From an uncultured Pelagibacteraceae bacterium (GTDB lineage: Bacteria; Pseudomonadota; Alphaproteobacteria; Pelagibacterales; Pelagibacteraceae), in the NCBI GenBank assembly GCA_902581605.1, contig CACHPE010000001.1, forward strand, positions 1 to 64,000: a stretch of DNA of 64,000 bases, read 5' to 3'. Made by a program: the position numbers and the translations under genes. Shown here one piece after another: positions 52,024 to 62,303 of the stretch. How positions within the stretch are numbered: position 1 is the first letter of the stretch; every line of letters begins with the position of its first letter. Under the pieces are notes generated by a model. It ran no database searches and was not told where the DNA came from. It was given only the letters and a program-made list of their open reading frames with translations.

Positions 52024-53125
52024 CGTTAATCAACAAGACCTTCAGCAAGCATTAAATTATTGCCAAGGCGTTATTGAAAAAAGAAGCACATTACCAATAC
52101 TTTCTAATATTTTGTTAGATGCAGGCAATTCAAGACTTACTATCACTGCGACTGATCTAGATTTAATATTTATACATCAATTAAATAATGTAGAAATTCT
52201 AGAGGAGGGCAAAACAACCACAACTTCCTCAATCATGTATGATATTATAAGAAAGTTTAACTCAGGAAAAAAAATAAATCTTTCTTTAACAGATATAAGT
52301 AAATTACAAGTAGAGTCAGAAAAATCTATTTTTAATTTGAATTGCATTACTGCAACAGAGTTTCCACTGACAGATGAAAATTTTAATCAAAATGAATTTA
52401 TAATTAAATCAAAACAATTATTGAAATTATTAAATAAATGTAAATTTTCAGTTTCTAATGACGAAACAAGGCATTATCTAAGTGGAATTTATTTTCATCA
52501 AACAGAGGTTGAAGATAAAAATTATTTAACGGCAGTTGCAACTGATAGTCATAGAATGTCTATTTCAAAAATTAGATTAGAGGAAAAAATTGATTTTGAT
52601 CCAATAATTTTACCTAAAAAAACAATTTTTCAACTTTGCTCCTTATTAGATAACTATGATGGAGATGTAAAAGTTTCAAATGTGAAATCAAAAATAAAAT
52701 TTGAATTAAATAATAGTATTTTAATTTCAAAACTTATTGATGGAAAATTTCCTAATTACATTCAAGTTATACCTAAAAATAATCAAAAAAAATTAGAGAT
52801 AGACTTAAAATTATTTTTAAATTCTGTTGATAGAGTAGCATCTGTTTCATTAGATAAAAAAGATGGTGTGAAATTCAATTTATCTAAAGACACTCTAGAT
52901 CTTTCGGTAAATAATACCAACAGTGGTGATGGTAAAGAAACTTTGAGTGTTAAGTTTGATCATGACTTAGAGATAAGTTTTAACTCTAGATATTTGATAG
53001 ATGTTGCTTCACAACTAGATGGAGATAGAGTTGAAATTTTCTTTAATGACACTGGTTCACCAGCACTAATAAAAGATCCAGGTGATTTTGATAGTATTTT
53101 TGTTGTTATGCCTATGAAGGGCTAA
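52013..53125 (+). CDS. dnaN: DNA polymerase III beta clamp
   Basis: LPILSNILLDA, TDSHRMS; C-terminal FVVMPMKG. Confidence 0.98.
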   Translation: MKFNVNQQDLQQALNYCQGVIEKRSTLPILSNILLDAGNSRLTITATDLDLIFIHQLNNVEILEEGKTTTTSSIMYDIIRKFNSGKKINLSLTDISKLQVESEKSIFNLNCITATEFPLTDENFNQNEFIIKSKQLLKLLNKCKFSVSNDETRHYLSGIYFHQTEVEDKNYLTAVATDSHRMSISKIRLEEKIDFDPIILPKKTIFQLCSLLDNYDGDVKVSNVKSKIKFELNNSILISKLIDGKFPNYIQVIPKNNQKKLEIDLKLFLNSVDRVASVSLDKKDGVKFNLSKDTLDLSVNNTNSGDGKETLSVKFDHDLEISFNSRYLIDVASQLDGDRVEIFFNDTGSPALIKDPGDFDSIFVVMPMKG

Positions 53126-53832
53126 TTAATTAAATCTAACTCTGAATAAATATTTTTTTCAAGAATTTGAATAAAATTTTCTTTTGTTAACCCAGAAGGA
53201 ATTGGTTTTAGAATAGAGATTGTAATTGTTTTATTAGATTTCTTTTTATCTTTTTTAGGCCACACATATCCAGAGTTAATTGCAACTGGCTGACAAGCAA
53301 CATTTAGCTCTTCATAAATTCTCGAAGCACCTTTTTTAAAAGGTGGTCTTTCATCAGGAAGAACTCTAGTTCCTTGAGGAAAAATAATCAAAGGTCTATT
53401 AGAAGTGGCCATCATTTTTGAAATATCATCAAAAAAACCCAAGTTATCTTTTGTAACTTTATTTCTTTTTATTGAAATTGATCCTATTTTTTTTAAGTAC
53501 CACCCAAAAATTGGAATTAACAATAATTCTCTTTTTAAAATAAACACAGGTGAGTTAAAGATTGTTTGTAAGTAAAAAGTTTCAAACATTGATTGATGAG
53601 ATGCTGCTATAAAAAATTTTTCATTATTAATAATATTTTCTCTTCCTTTGATTGAAATTTTTACTGAAAGAACAAATCTCAAACAAAAACTGGCCCAATG
53701 GCCCATTAACTTACCCCCAATCAAAACAACCTGTTTAGGCAAAAAAAAAGATGGTAAAAAAATTATCGAAATAAAGATGATTCCAGTGAAAAATAATATT
53801 GAAAATAAAAAGTTTCTTATCATTTTTGTCAA
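53122..53832 (-). CDS. plsC: 1-acylglycerol-3-phosphate acyltransferase
   Basis: AASHQSMFET, FPQGTRVLPDERPPFKKGA. Confidence 0.93.
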   Translation of the reverse strand: MTKMIRNFLFSILFFTGIIFISIIFLPSFFLPKQVVLIGGKLMGHWASFCLRFVLSVKISIKGRENIINNEKFFIAASHQSMFETFYLQTIFNSPVFILKRELLLIPIFGWYLKKIGSISIKRNKVTKDNLGFFDDISKMMATSNRPLIIFPQGTRVLPDERPPFKKGASRIYEELNVACQPVAINSGYVWPKKDKKKSNKTITISILKPIPSGLTKENFIQILEKNIYSELDLIN

Positions 53833-53835
53833 AAG

Positions 53836-55050
53836 CTAAATTATATCTTTATGCTTTTGTCTTTTTCTTATTACTTTAATTTTTGATCCCTTTAATAATA
53901 ATTCTATTGGTTTAGGTCTTAAATTATAATTTGAGCTTAGTGACATTCCATAAGCTCCCACATCACATATTGCTATTAAATCTTTTTCATTCAACACTTG
54001 AAATTTTTTTAATGTAGCAAATTTATCTGTACTTTCACAAATAGGACCTACAAATTCATATGGTTTTTTAGATGTTTTGTTAGATTTTGTAACAGGTAAA
54101 GTTTTATGAAACGCACCATACAGAGCAGGTCTCATTAAATCGTTCATTGCTGCATCTAAAATTATAAATTTTTTACTTCCGCTATCTTTTATATAGATTA
54201 TTTTTGACACTAATGTCCCGGTATTGCCAATAATTGATCTACCTGGCTCAAATATAATTTTAACTTTATGTTTTCTTAAAAATTTAAGAATAGCTGTGTT
54301 GTATTTTTTATAATTAAGTTTTTTATTTTTATCAGTGTAAGTAATGCCCATACCTCCACCTAAATCTATAAATTCAAATTTATGATTTGTTTTATTGAGA
54401 ATTTGACTGACCGCTTTAAGCATTTTTTCATAAGGTTTATGGTCTAAAATTTGACTACCTATATGAACGCTTAGACATTTTAAATCAATATTTTTTGAAT
54501 TCTTGCAATAATTTATAATTTCATAAAATTTATTTTTATTTACACCAAATTTATTTTCTTTTTTCCCAGTGGATATTTGACTTAATGTTTTTGCATCTGT
54601 ATTTGGGTTTAGTCTTACACCAATTTTTATTTGTTTATTTTTTGATTTTGCTATTCGATTTATTTCTTTTATTTCACTTAAAGACTCAGCGTTTATAAGT
54701 AAAATTTTTTTATCAATAGCAAAGTTGATTTCACTTGTTGTTTTGCCAACACCAGAAAATACTATTTTGCTTGGATTAATTCCTGCTTTTAGTGCCATCA
54801 TCAATTCTCCTACTGAAACAACATCAGCACCCAATCCAAATTTTTTAATTTCTTTGATTATATTAACATTTGTGTTGGATTTAACTGCAAAGCAGATAAG
54901 TGGTGAAAAAGATTTAAAGCTTTTTTTAAAATTATTAATATTTTCTTTTAATTTGGAATAAGAATAAGAATAAAATGGAGTTCCAAATTTTTTTGCAATT
55001 TTTTGAAGACTAATTTTTTCTATTGTTAATTTTCTATTTATGTATTTCAT
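53836..55050 (-). CDS. lysA: diaminopimelate decarboxylase
   Basis: CFAVKSNTNVNI, HIGSQI, FEPGRSIIGNTG, CDVGAYGMSLSSNYN. Confidence 0.97.
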   Translation of the reverse strand: MKYINRKLTIEKISLQKIAKKFGTPFYSYSYSKLKENINNFKKSFKSFSPLICFAVKSNTNVNIIKEIKKFGLGADVVSVGELMMALKAGINPSKIVFSGVGKTTSEINFAIDKKILLINAESLSEIKEINRIAKSKNKQIKIGVRLNPNTDAKTLSQISTGKKENKFGVNKNKFYEIINYCKNSKNIDLKCLSVHIGSQILDHKPYEKMLKAVSQILNKTNHKFEFIDLGGGMGITYTDKNKKLNYKKYNTAILKFLRKHKVKIIFEPGRSIIGNTGTLVSKIIYIKDSGSKKFIILDAAMNDLMRPALYGAFHKTLPVTKSNKTSKKPYEFVGPICESTDKFATLKKFQVLNEKDLIAICDVGAYGMSLSSNYNLRPKPIELLLKGSKIKVIRKRQKHKDII

Positions 55051-55181
55051 TAAGTTAAGTTAATTGAAACTACTTTTATTTCTGCTTTTTTATCTGGATC
55101 TACGTATTTAGGATCACCTTTCTTTCCACAAGAAATAACTAAACAAAATAATAATATAATTATGGTTAGTTTTTTTTTCAT
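55050..55181 (-). CDS. lptM: small LptM-like lipoprotein (43 aa; not in the ORF track)
   Basis: MKKKLTIIILLFCLVISCGKKGDPKYVDPDKKAEIKVVSINLT; lipobox VISCGKKGDP, between argH and lysA; ends overlap both neighbours. Confidence 0.85.
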   Translation of the reverse strand: MKKKLTIIILLFCLVISCGKKGDPKYVDPDKKAEIKVVSINLT

Positions 55182-56569
55182 TTCTCTCTTTTATATTTCA
55201 TTATCATTTTTTTGATATTATCAAAAGAAGTTCCACCATAAGATTTTTTCGAATTAATTGAATTTTCTAAGTTAAATACTTTCAATACATCTTCTTTAAG
55301 TTTAGGTTCAATTTTTTTTAATTCATCTAATGTTAATTGATTTAAATTCTTTTTTTTTTTTTCAGCAAAATTAACTACAGCAGCAGTCTTTTCATATGCT
55401 TTACGAAAAGACATTGAGTGATTTTTTACAAGATAGTCAGCCAAATCAGTTGCTGTAATATATCCAGAATTAGCGAGTTCTAACATTTTACTCTTATTTG
55501 GATTACAATTTTTTAGTATTTCATCAAAAATTTTTAAACTATTATTTAGATTGTCTTTAGATTTGAAAACTATCTCTTTATCATCTTGTAGATCTTTAAA
55601 ATAAGACAATGGTAAACCTTTTAAGATTGTAAGCATTGAAAATAAATTTCCATAAGCGTTTCCTGATTTTCCACGCAAGTACTCTAAAAGATCAGGATTT
55701 TTCTTTTGAGGCATTATAGAAGATCCGGTAACAACTTTATCAGATAAATTGATCAAGTTAAAAGCATCTGAATTCCAAATAATTAACTCTTCAGCAATTC
55801 TAGAAATATGCATAGCACATACAGATGAAGCATATAAAAAATCTAAAACAAAATCTCTATCTGAAACTGTATCAATAGAATTATTTGTAGGTATTTTAAA
55901 ACCAAGTTTTTTGGTTGTATAATTTCTATCTATATTAAATGATGTTCCTGCTAAAGCAGCAACACCTAAGGGATTTTCATTTAAACTGTCTAAATTATTA
56001 GAAAATCTTTTTTTGTCTCTATTAAACATTTCTACATAAGACATTAAATAATGTGCAAAAGAAATAGCTTGAGCATTTTTAAGATGTGTAAATCCAGGCA
56101 TAATAGTCTCAACGTTTTTTTCAGCTAACTTAATTGTACTCTTAATAACTTTATTAATGTTATTATTTATTTCGTTGGTTGAATTTTTCATCCAAATTTT
56201 AAAATCAGTAATTACTTGATCATTTCTTGATCTTGCAGTATGAACGTAGCCAGCTTCTTCTCCTATAATTTGAAAAAGTCTCTTTTCGATATTCATATGA
56301 ATATCTTCATATTTTTTATTAAACTCAAATTTATTGTTTGTTATTTCCTTATTAATTTTTGTAAGTCCATAAACAATTTTATTTTTTATTTTAAATGAAA
56401 TTATTTTTTGTTTAAAAAGCATCTCAACATGGGCAATGGATCCTTGAATATCTTCTCTATAAAGTCTTTTATCAATATCTATTGAATTACCGACTTTTTG
56501 AAACAAACTTGATGCGTTTTTTTTTATCCGTGTGTTCCAGATTGCTTGGTTGTTTTTATTTTTTGCCAT
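55178..56569 (-). CDS. argH: argininosuccinate lyase
   Basis: HTARSRNDQVITDFKIW, GSSIMPQKKNPD. Confidence 0.98.
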   Translation of the reverse strand: MAKNKNNQAIWNTRIKKNASSLFQKVGNSIDIDKRLYREDIQGSIAHVEMLFKQKIISFKIKNKIVYGLTKINKEITNNKFEFNKKYEDIHMNIEKRLFQIIGEEAGYVHTARSRNDQVITDFKIWMKNSTNEINNNINKVIKSTIKLAEKNVETIMPGFTHLKNAQAISFAHYLMSYVEMFNRDKKRFSNNLDSLNENPLGVAALAGTSFNIDRNYTTKKLGFKIPTNNSIDTVSDRDFVLDFLYASSVCAMHISRIAEELIIWNSDAFNLINLSDKVVTGSSIMPQKKNPDLLEYLRGKSGNAYGNLFSMLTILKGLPLSYFKDLQDDKEIVFKSKDNLNNSLKIFDEILKNCNPNKSKMLELANSGYITATDLADYLVKNHSMSFRKAYEKTAAVVNFAEKKKKNLNQLTLDELKKIEPKLKEDVLKVFNLENSINSKKSYGGTSFDNIKKMIMKYKREK

Positions 56570-56592
56570 GATATTTAATTATACCTATTAAC

Positions 56593-57102
56593 ATGAGATT
56601 TTTAATAATATTTATTTTTTTGATAACAAATGTCGTAGCTGAAGAAATACCTGGTATTAAAAATATTGTAATCCATAAAATACCAAAAACACATAATAAT
56701 GTTATTTTTTTAGACAAAAATGATCAAAAAATTAATATTAATGAATATAAGGGTAATCTTTTGATATTGAATTTTTGGGCGGTCTGGTGTGAACCTTGCA
56801 AAGAAGAAATGCCATCTTTAGATAAACTCCAAGCTAATCCAGAATTGGATAAAATAAAAATTTTTCCAATTAATATTGGAAAAGAAACTTTAGATAAAGT
56901 AAATAAATTTTTTGTAGATTTTAACATTAAAAACTTCGAACCTTATTTTGATCCACCTACTACATTAGCAAAAAAGTTTTCTTTAAGAGGTGTCCCTACA
57001 TCAATAATAATTAATAAAGAGGGCCAAGAATTTGCTAGAATTATGGGTTCAATTGATTTTGAAGATAAAAATTTTGTTAATTGGATAAAAAAGTATAACT
57101 AA
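56593..57102 (+). CDS. TlpA/ResA-like periplasmic thioredoxin
   Basis: LLILNFWAVWCEPCKEEMPSL; signal peptide. Confidence 0.93.
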   Translation: MRFLIIFIFLITNVVAEEIPGIKNIVIHKIPKTHNNVIFLDKNDQKININEYKGNLLILNFWAVWCEPCKEEMPSLDKLQANPELDKIKIFPINIGKETLDKVNKFFVDFNIKNFEPYFDPPTTLAKKFSLRGVPTSIIINKEGQEFARIMGSIDFEDKNFVNWIKKYN

Positions 57103-57302
57103 TTTTTAAAAAAATAAGCAAAGCCAACTAAAGCAATAATAGCAATAAACTGTAAAATAACTCTTAACTGCATTAATTTATTTGAATATTTCTTACTTGT
57201 CTCTCCTCCCTTAAAAAGAGTTCCGATACCTAAGATTAAAACTACTCCAACAGCTATCAAAAGAGCTATTGATAAAACTTTTACTAATATTCCTGAAATC
57301 AT
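57099..57302 (-). CDS. HIG1-domain/twin transmembrane protein
   Basis: Two TM helices with KLMQLRVILQFIAI motif. Confidence 0.85.
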   Translation of the reverse strand: MISGILVKVLSIALLIAVGVVLILGIGTLFKGGETSKKYSNKLMQLRVILQFIAIIALVGFAYFFKN

Positions 57303-57353
57303 TTTTTTTTATTTTAGATTGTGTTTTGACATAAAAAACATAATTTATCTACT

Positions 57354-58004
57354 ATGACATTTTGCCTAGATTCAATAATTATTAAACCAGAAAATGGAGT
57401 TGAAATCAAAAATGCAATTATTTTGCTTCATGGTTATGGAGGTGATGGGAAGGATATAAGCATGCTTTCTTTAAACTGGAAAAGACATATGCCTAATACA
57501 CTCTTTGTTTGTCCGAATGGTCATGAGTCATGCGCTATAAATCCTTCTGGTTATCAGTGGTTTGATTTAACAAAAGAGGATGATGATTACATATTAGAGC
57601 AATCAATTAAGGCTGAAGAAGTTTTAAAAAAATTTATTGATGAAATCAAACAGGAATTTAAGTTATCAAATGATCAAATCTCTTTATCAGGCTTCAGTCA
57701 GGGATGTATGATGTCTTTGAATGTTGGTCTTACATCTAAAGAAAAATTTTTATGTATAGTTGGTTTTTCTGGAAAAATAATTAATCAAAAAGATTTGAAA
57801 AACAGAATCAAAAATAATACTGAAACATTACTTATACATGGTGAAACAGATCAAATTGTCTCATCAACACATTTACTAGAAGCAAAAGATTTTTTAATTA
57901 GAAATAATGTTAAAGTTGATACATTATTAATAAAAAATTGTGATCATCATATTCCTATTGAAGCATCAAGTACAGCTTTAAATTTTATCTTAAAAAAAAT
58001 TTAA
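57354..58004 (+). CDS. phospholipase/carboxylesterase family alpha/beta hydrolase
   Basis: ILLHGYGGDGKD, ISLSGFSQGCMMSLN, IHGETDQIV. Confidence 0.92.
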   Translation: MTFCLDSIIIKPENGVEIKNAIILLHGYGGDGKDISMLSLNWKRHMPNTLFVCPNGHESCAINPSGYQWFDLTKEDDDYILEQSIKAEEVLKKFIDEIKQEFKLSNDQISLSGFSQGCMMSLNVGLTSKEKFLCIVGFSGKIINQKDLKNRIKNNTETLLIHGETDQIVSSTHLLEAKDFLIRNNVKVDTLLIKNCDHHIPIEASSTALNFILKKI

Positions 58005-58052
58005 CATCTCTTATTATTGATAAATTTGTTTAACTAAGTTAAAATTAAATTA

Positions 58053-58622
58053 ATGAATAATTTTATTGAACAAAATGTTTCACTAGAAAAGTGTCCAGCA
58101 TTAGTGCTTAATGCTGACTACAGACCTTTGAGTTATTACCCTTTATCTTTATGGTCATGGCAGGATACTGTTAAATCAGTTTTTCTTGATCGAGTTATAA
58201 TTGTTAGTAATTACGATAGAATTATAAGAAGTCCATCATTTAATATGAAATTACCAAGTGTTATAGCATTAAAGGATTATATCGTTCCTCAAAGCAAGCC
58301 AAGTTTTACTAGATTTAACGTATTCCTAAGAGATAAATTTTCCTGTCAATATTGTGGAAGCAATGAAGAGTTAACTTTTGATCATCTATTACCTAGATCA
58401 AAAGGAGGCGAAACAAATTGGGATAATGTTGTAACAGCTTGTTCTGCATGTAATGTGAAAAAGGGTGGAAAACTATTAAAACACTCAGGGATGAAGTTGC
58501 ATCAGCACCCTTATCGACCATCAACAGAAGATCTACACAAAAATGGTAAAAATTTTCCACCAAATTTTTTACATAAAAGCTGGATGGATTATTTGTATTG
58601 GGATGTAGAGTTAGAGGCTTAA
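58053..58622 (+). CDS. HNH endonuclease family protein
   Basis: CQYCGSNEELTFDHLLPRSKGGETNWDNVVTACSACNVKKGG. Confidence 0.93.
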   Translation: MNNFIEQNVSLEKCPALVLNADYRPLSYYPLSLWSWQDTVKSVFLDRVIIVSNYDRIIRSPSFNMKLPSVIALKDYIVPQSKPSFTRFNVFLRDKFSCQYCGSNEELTFDHLLPRSKGGETNWDNVVTACSACNVKKGGKLLKHSGMKLHQHPYRPSTEDLHKNGKNFPPNFLHKSWMDYLYWDVELEA

Positions 58623-59152
58623 ATTTTCTCAGAGATATTTATTGCAATTCTAGATCCAGTTTTAATAATTTTATCTAGCAATAAATAGGGCCCTTTTTTT
58701 GTTGCACCTCCATCATATGCAATATCCTTATGGTCTATTTCATCTTGTCTAAATTTTGTAATCTTCTTTTTTAAATCTTTCTCACTCTTATCCAGCTGGT
58801 TAATTTGATTTAAGTAATGTTCATCTATAACTTCTTCAACAGAAGCAGTACATAACATTGCAGCTTTTTTTCCAAGTAAAGTTGACCCAAATCCTAGTCC
58901 AACACCTAATAAATCCCACAAAGGCAAAAATTTAGTTGGTTGTATATTTCTTTTTTTAATTTCGTTTTCAAAAAATTCACAATGTTGTTTTTCATGAACT
59001 TTCATTTTTTCAATAGTTTTTTTAAGATTTTCATCTTTTACAAAAGTATTTAAAGCTAGCAATTGCCCTTCATAAATCTTAACAGCTCCACGTTCACCTG
59101 CATGGTCAACCCTTATGAATTCTTCAACTCTTTTTTTATTTATTTTTGTCAT
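58619..59152 (-). CDS. coq7: Coq7-type demethoxyubiquinone hydroxylase
   Basis: RVDHAGERGAVKIYEGQL, EKQHCEFFE, DEIDHKDIA di-iron ligands. Confidence 0.95.
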   Translation of the reverse strand: MTKINKKRVEEFIRVDHAGERGAVKIYEGQLLALNTFVKDENLKKTIEKMKVHEKQHCEFFENEIKKRNIQPTKFLPLWDLLGVGLGFGSTLLGKKAAMLCTASVEEVIDEHYLNQINQLDKSEKDLKKKITKFRQDEIDHKDIAYDGGATKKGPYLLLDKIIKTGSRIAINISEKI

Positions 59153-59621
59153 AGTTTAAATAAATCTTTGCACTAATAATAGTTATTAGCAAAGAAATCA
59201 AAATATTATAACTTGTAAGTGATAATCCCATAATTTTAAATGTAACATCTTTGCAGCTTATATTTTTTTCTTGTAATTGTTTTAATATATCCTCTTTAGA
59301 TATTAAATCTGACCCTTTTTTTAAATCACAAACTAACGATTCCTCAATGAAACCTTGCTCAATACCTAGATGATATAAAGATAAAATTGTAGCAGTTAAA
59401 AAAACTAAGATAAGCAAAAGTATAAAATATTTTTCAAGATGAATAAATTTATAATTTAGTACAATAATTATTATAGCCATTAAGTATGGAATTCTCTCTA
59501 AAATACATAAGTTACAAGGTTGATGACCTAAAACATACTCAATAAAAAATGCCGAAGATAAAGCAATGATGCTGATTAAAAAAATTAATTTTAAGGTAAT
59601 TGTTTTGTTAATCTCAACCAT
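59136..59621 (-). CDS. disulfide bond formation protein DsbB-like
   Basis: GHQPCNLCILERIPY; second cysteine pair CDLKKGSD...ISCKD. Confidence 0.9.
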   Translation of the reverse strand: MVEINKTITLKLIFLISIIALSSAFFIEYVLGHQPCNLCILERIPYLMAIIIIVLNYKFIHLEKYFILLLILVFLTATILSLYHLGIEQGFIEESLVCDLKKGSDLISKEDILKQLQEKNISCKDVTFKIMGLSLTSYNILISLLITIISAKIYLNYDKNK

Positions 59622-60219
59622 TAAATCTAAAAAATAAATAAATAATAATAAATATTATAACTATAATAATTCCAATTAAGGTGAACCATTTTGATCCATA
59701 TTTTTCCATGTACTCTGTAAATAATTCTCCAAATTTATAAGATAAAAAGGCAACTATAAAAAATCTCAGGCTTCTTGAAATTAAGCTAACAATTATAAAA
59801 ATAGGAAGATTAAAAGCAATTAAGCCACTTGAGATCGTAAAGGCTTTATAAGGTAATGGTGTAAAGCCAGCTAAAAAAAGAATACTCAGCCATGCGAGGA
59901 GTCCACTACCTTGGGACATGCTGAATTTTAAATCTTCAACTTTATCTTGATATCCATAAAATTCGATTACATACATTGCTAAATCAAAAAATAGATACCC
60001 AATTAAATACCCAAAAATTCCACCAAGGACTGAAAATATTGATGCTATTAAAAAAATTTTCAAATATTCTTTTTTTTTAGCAATAACCATTGGGATTATC
60101 ATTGCATCTGGAGGTATAGGAAAAAAAGAACTTTCTATAAAAGATACAAGCCCTAAATAAAAATTTGAACTTTTATGTGCGGCTAATTCTAAACATTTTT
60201 TGTAAAGTGTTTGAAACAT
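59614..60219 (-). CDS. YqaA family (SNARE-associated/DedA-like) membrane protein
   Basis: FIESSFFPIPPDAMIIPMV, FTPLPYKAFTISSG. Confidence 0.9.
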   Translation of the reverse strand: MFQTLYKKCLELAAHKSSNFYLGLVSFIESSFFPIPPDAMIIPMVIAKKKEYLKIFLIASIFSVLGGIFGYLIGYLFFDLAMYVIEFYGYQDKVEDLKFSMSQGSGLLAWLSILFLAGFTPLPYKAFTISSGLIAFNLPIFIIVSLISRSLRFFIVAFLSYKFGELFTEYMEKYGSKWFTLIGIIIVIIFIIIYLFFRFNG

Positions 60220-60280
60220 TTTTTGGTTTTAATATAAATTTAGTTCTTATACTATTAAATATAATTTAATTGAATACCAA

Positions 60281-60365
60281 GGGCGAATGGCGGAATTGGT
60301 AGACGCGCACGACTCAAAATCGTGTTTCGCAAGAAGTGAGAGTTCGATTCTCTCTTCGCCCACCA
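60281..60365 (+). tRNA. tRNA-Leu (CAA)
   Basis: Acceptor GGGCGAA/TTCGCCC, discriminator A, encoded CCA; anticodon loop CTCAAAA between CACGA and TCGTG; long variable arm; GTTCGATTC T-loop. Confidence 0.96.
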
Positions 60366-60372
60366 CGTAATT

Positions 60373-62103
60373 ATGAATATAAATAATTTAAATAATTTGA
60401 TCGAATTGTTTGTAAATCAAGCAAATAAACAAAATAAAAAAGATATTTTTTTAGAATGGCTAAATCCAAGTAATAGAAAAACATATACATGGGAACAAAC
60501 TGAAAAGAATATTTTAAAATTATCAAAAGTTATTAAAGAAAATATAAAAGAAGGTGATAGATGTCTTTTAGTTTCAGAGAATAGACCTGAATGGTTTGTT
60601 TGTGATTTAGCTATCATGGTTGCTGGTGGAATTACAGTTCCGGCATATACAACTTATATGGAAGGTGATTATAAGTACTTGATAGAGGATTGTGAACCTA
60701 GCTTAGTTATTGTTTCAAATAATGAAATGTTAAAAAAATTAAATAATTCAATTAATCAAAAAGACTTCATCAAAAAAGTTATTACTTTGGATGAAATAGA
60801 TAAAGTAACAAATAATTTAAATTTAATTAATAAAGAAAAATATTTAGATTTTAACTTTGTAATTGAGAATAATTTATTAGAGGAAGATAAAATCGAAAAT
60901 AATAAATTAAATAGAAAGTCTCCAGCATGTATTATTTATACCTCAGGAACTGGAGGGAATCCTAAAGGAGTAATTTTGAGTCACGGTGGAATTTTGAATA
61001 ATGTTGAGGGATCGTGTGGAATTATAAAACCATTATTTAACTCAAGGCCAGTATTTTTAACTTGGCTTCCTCTTTCTCACTCCTATGAACACTGTGTTCA
61101 ATTTGTACAAATAGCGGTAGGAGCTAAAGTATTTTATGCTGAAAAAATTGAAAAACTTCTAGACAATATTTCTGAGGCAAAACCTACGCTTATGACTGCT
61201 GTCCCTAGGTTTTACCAAAACCTCTACAACAAAATAAACATAAATTTAAAAAAACAAATGGGTTTTAAAGCAAAATTAATTGAAGCAACTCTTCGTCTGG
61301 GAAGAAAAAAACTATTAAATCAAAAAATGACTTTTTACGAAAAATTGCTCAATTTTATAGTTGATAAATTAGTTAGAAAGAAAATAAAAAAACAGTTTGG
61401 TGGAAATTTAAGAGCTTTCGTTTCAGGTGGTGGTGCTTTAGATAAAGAAATCGGTGAATTTTTAAATGCTATAGGGTTACCGACACTTCAGGGATACGGC
61501 TTAACAGAAACCTCACCAGTAGTAAGTTGCAATCCAATACACAAAATAAAAGTAGAAACTGTGGGACCTCCATTTAAAGGAAATAAAGTTAAAATTGCTG
61601 AAGATGGAGAAATTTTAGTTAAAGGTGAAAATGTAATGTTAGGATATTGGAACAAAAAAGAAGAAACTGAAAAAGTAATAATAAACGGATGGTTACATAC
61701 AGGTGATATTGGAGAAATAGATCCAAATGATGGCTATTTGAAAATAACCGATAGAAAAAAAGATATCATAGTAAGTGCTGGAGGAGATAATATTTCACCA
61801 GCCAAAATTGAAAATATGATTACAAATGAGCCCGAGATAGATCAATGTATGGTTTATGGTGATAAAAAAAATTATTTAGTTGCTTTAATTGTTCCAAATA
61901 AAGATTTTTTAAATGAAAAAGAAAAAATAAATAAAGTAATTGAAAAAATAAATGCAAAATTAACTTTATTAGAAAAGATAAAAAGAATTCAATTAATAGA
62001 TGAAAATTTTTCTATCGAAAATGGGTTAATGACTCCAACAATGAAAGTGAAAAGAAAAAAAGTTACAGAAAAATATAAAAATCAGCTAGAAAATCTTTAT
62101 TAA
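60373..62103 (+). CDS. long-chain acyl-CoA synthetase (AMP-forming)
   Basis: IIYTSGTGGNPKGVILSH, LQGYGLTETSPVVS, GWLHTGDIGEID. Confidence 0.95.
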   Translation: MNINNLNNLIELFVNQANKQNKKDIFLEWLNPSNRKTYTWEQTEKNILKLSKVIKENIKEGDRCLLVSENRPEWFVCDLAIMVAGGITVPAYTTYMEGDYKYLIEDCEPSLVIVSNNEMLKKLNNSINQKDFIKKVITLDEIDKVTNNLNLINKEKYLDFNFVIENNLLEEDKIENNKLNRKSPACIIYTSGTGGNPKGVILSHGGILNNVEGSCGIIKPLFNSRPVFLTWLPLSHSYEHCVQFVQIAVGAKVFYAEKIEKLLDNISEAKPTLMTAVPRFYQNLYNKININLKKQMGFKAKLIEATLRLGRKKLLNQKMTFYEKLLNFIVDKLVRKKIKKQFGGNLRAFVSGGGALDKEIGEFLNAIGLPTLQGYGLTETSPVVSCNPIHKIKVETVGPPFKGNKVKIAEDGEILVKGENVMLGYWNKKEETEKVIINGWLHTGDIGEIDPNDGYLKITDRKKDIIVSAGGDNISPAKIENMITNEPEIDQCMVYGDKKNYLVALIVPNKDFLNEKEKINKVIEKINAKLTLLEKIKRIQLIDENFSIENGLMTPTMKVKRKKVTEKYKNQLENLY

Positions 62104-62125
62104 ACAATTAAAATTAAATTGTTTA
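62101..62125 (+). other. AT-only 9-bp perfect stem-loop after the acyl-CoA synthetase gene
   Basis: TAAACAATT-AAAATTA-AATTGTTTA. Confidence 0.5.
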
Positions 62126-62222
62126 TTAACCGCATAAACATTAACTAAATTAATAAAAAAAGTTTTACGAAAATAAAAAATTAAAATAAAAGTTTTATAA
62201 AATTCAACTTTTAATTAAAGAA

Positions 62223-62279
62223 TTGACATAACTTATAGAAAAAAATAAAAATATGTTAATAGCGAATCAATTTGATTCG
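62223..62279 (+). promoter_or_regulatory. Promoter-like element and 17-bp palindrome upstream of the poly-Lys ORF
   Basis: TTGACA (62223), weak TAAAAA -10 17 bp away, then CGAATCAA-T-TTGATTCG (62263-62279). Confidence 0.5.
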
Positions 62280-62303
62280 TTTAACTAAAAAAGGGAGCTA
62301 AAG

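Noticed and set aside
62144-62220. Repeated AAAGTTTTA units downstream of the acyl-CoA synthetase gene
   Set aside because: Short A/T-only repeats in extreme AT sequence; not distinguishable from composition.
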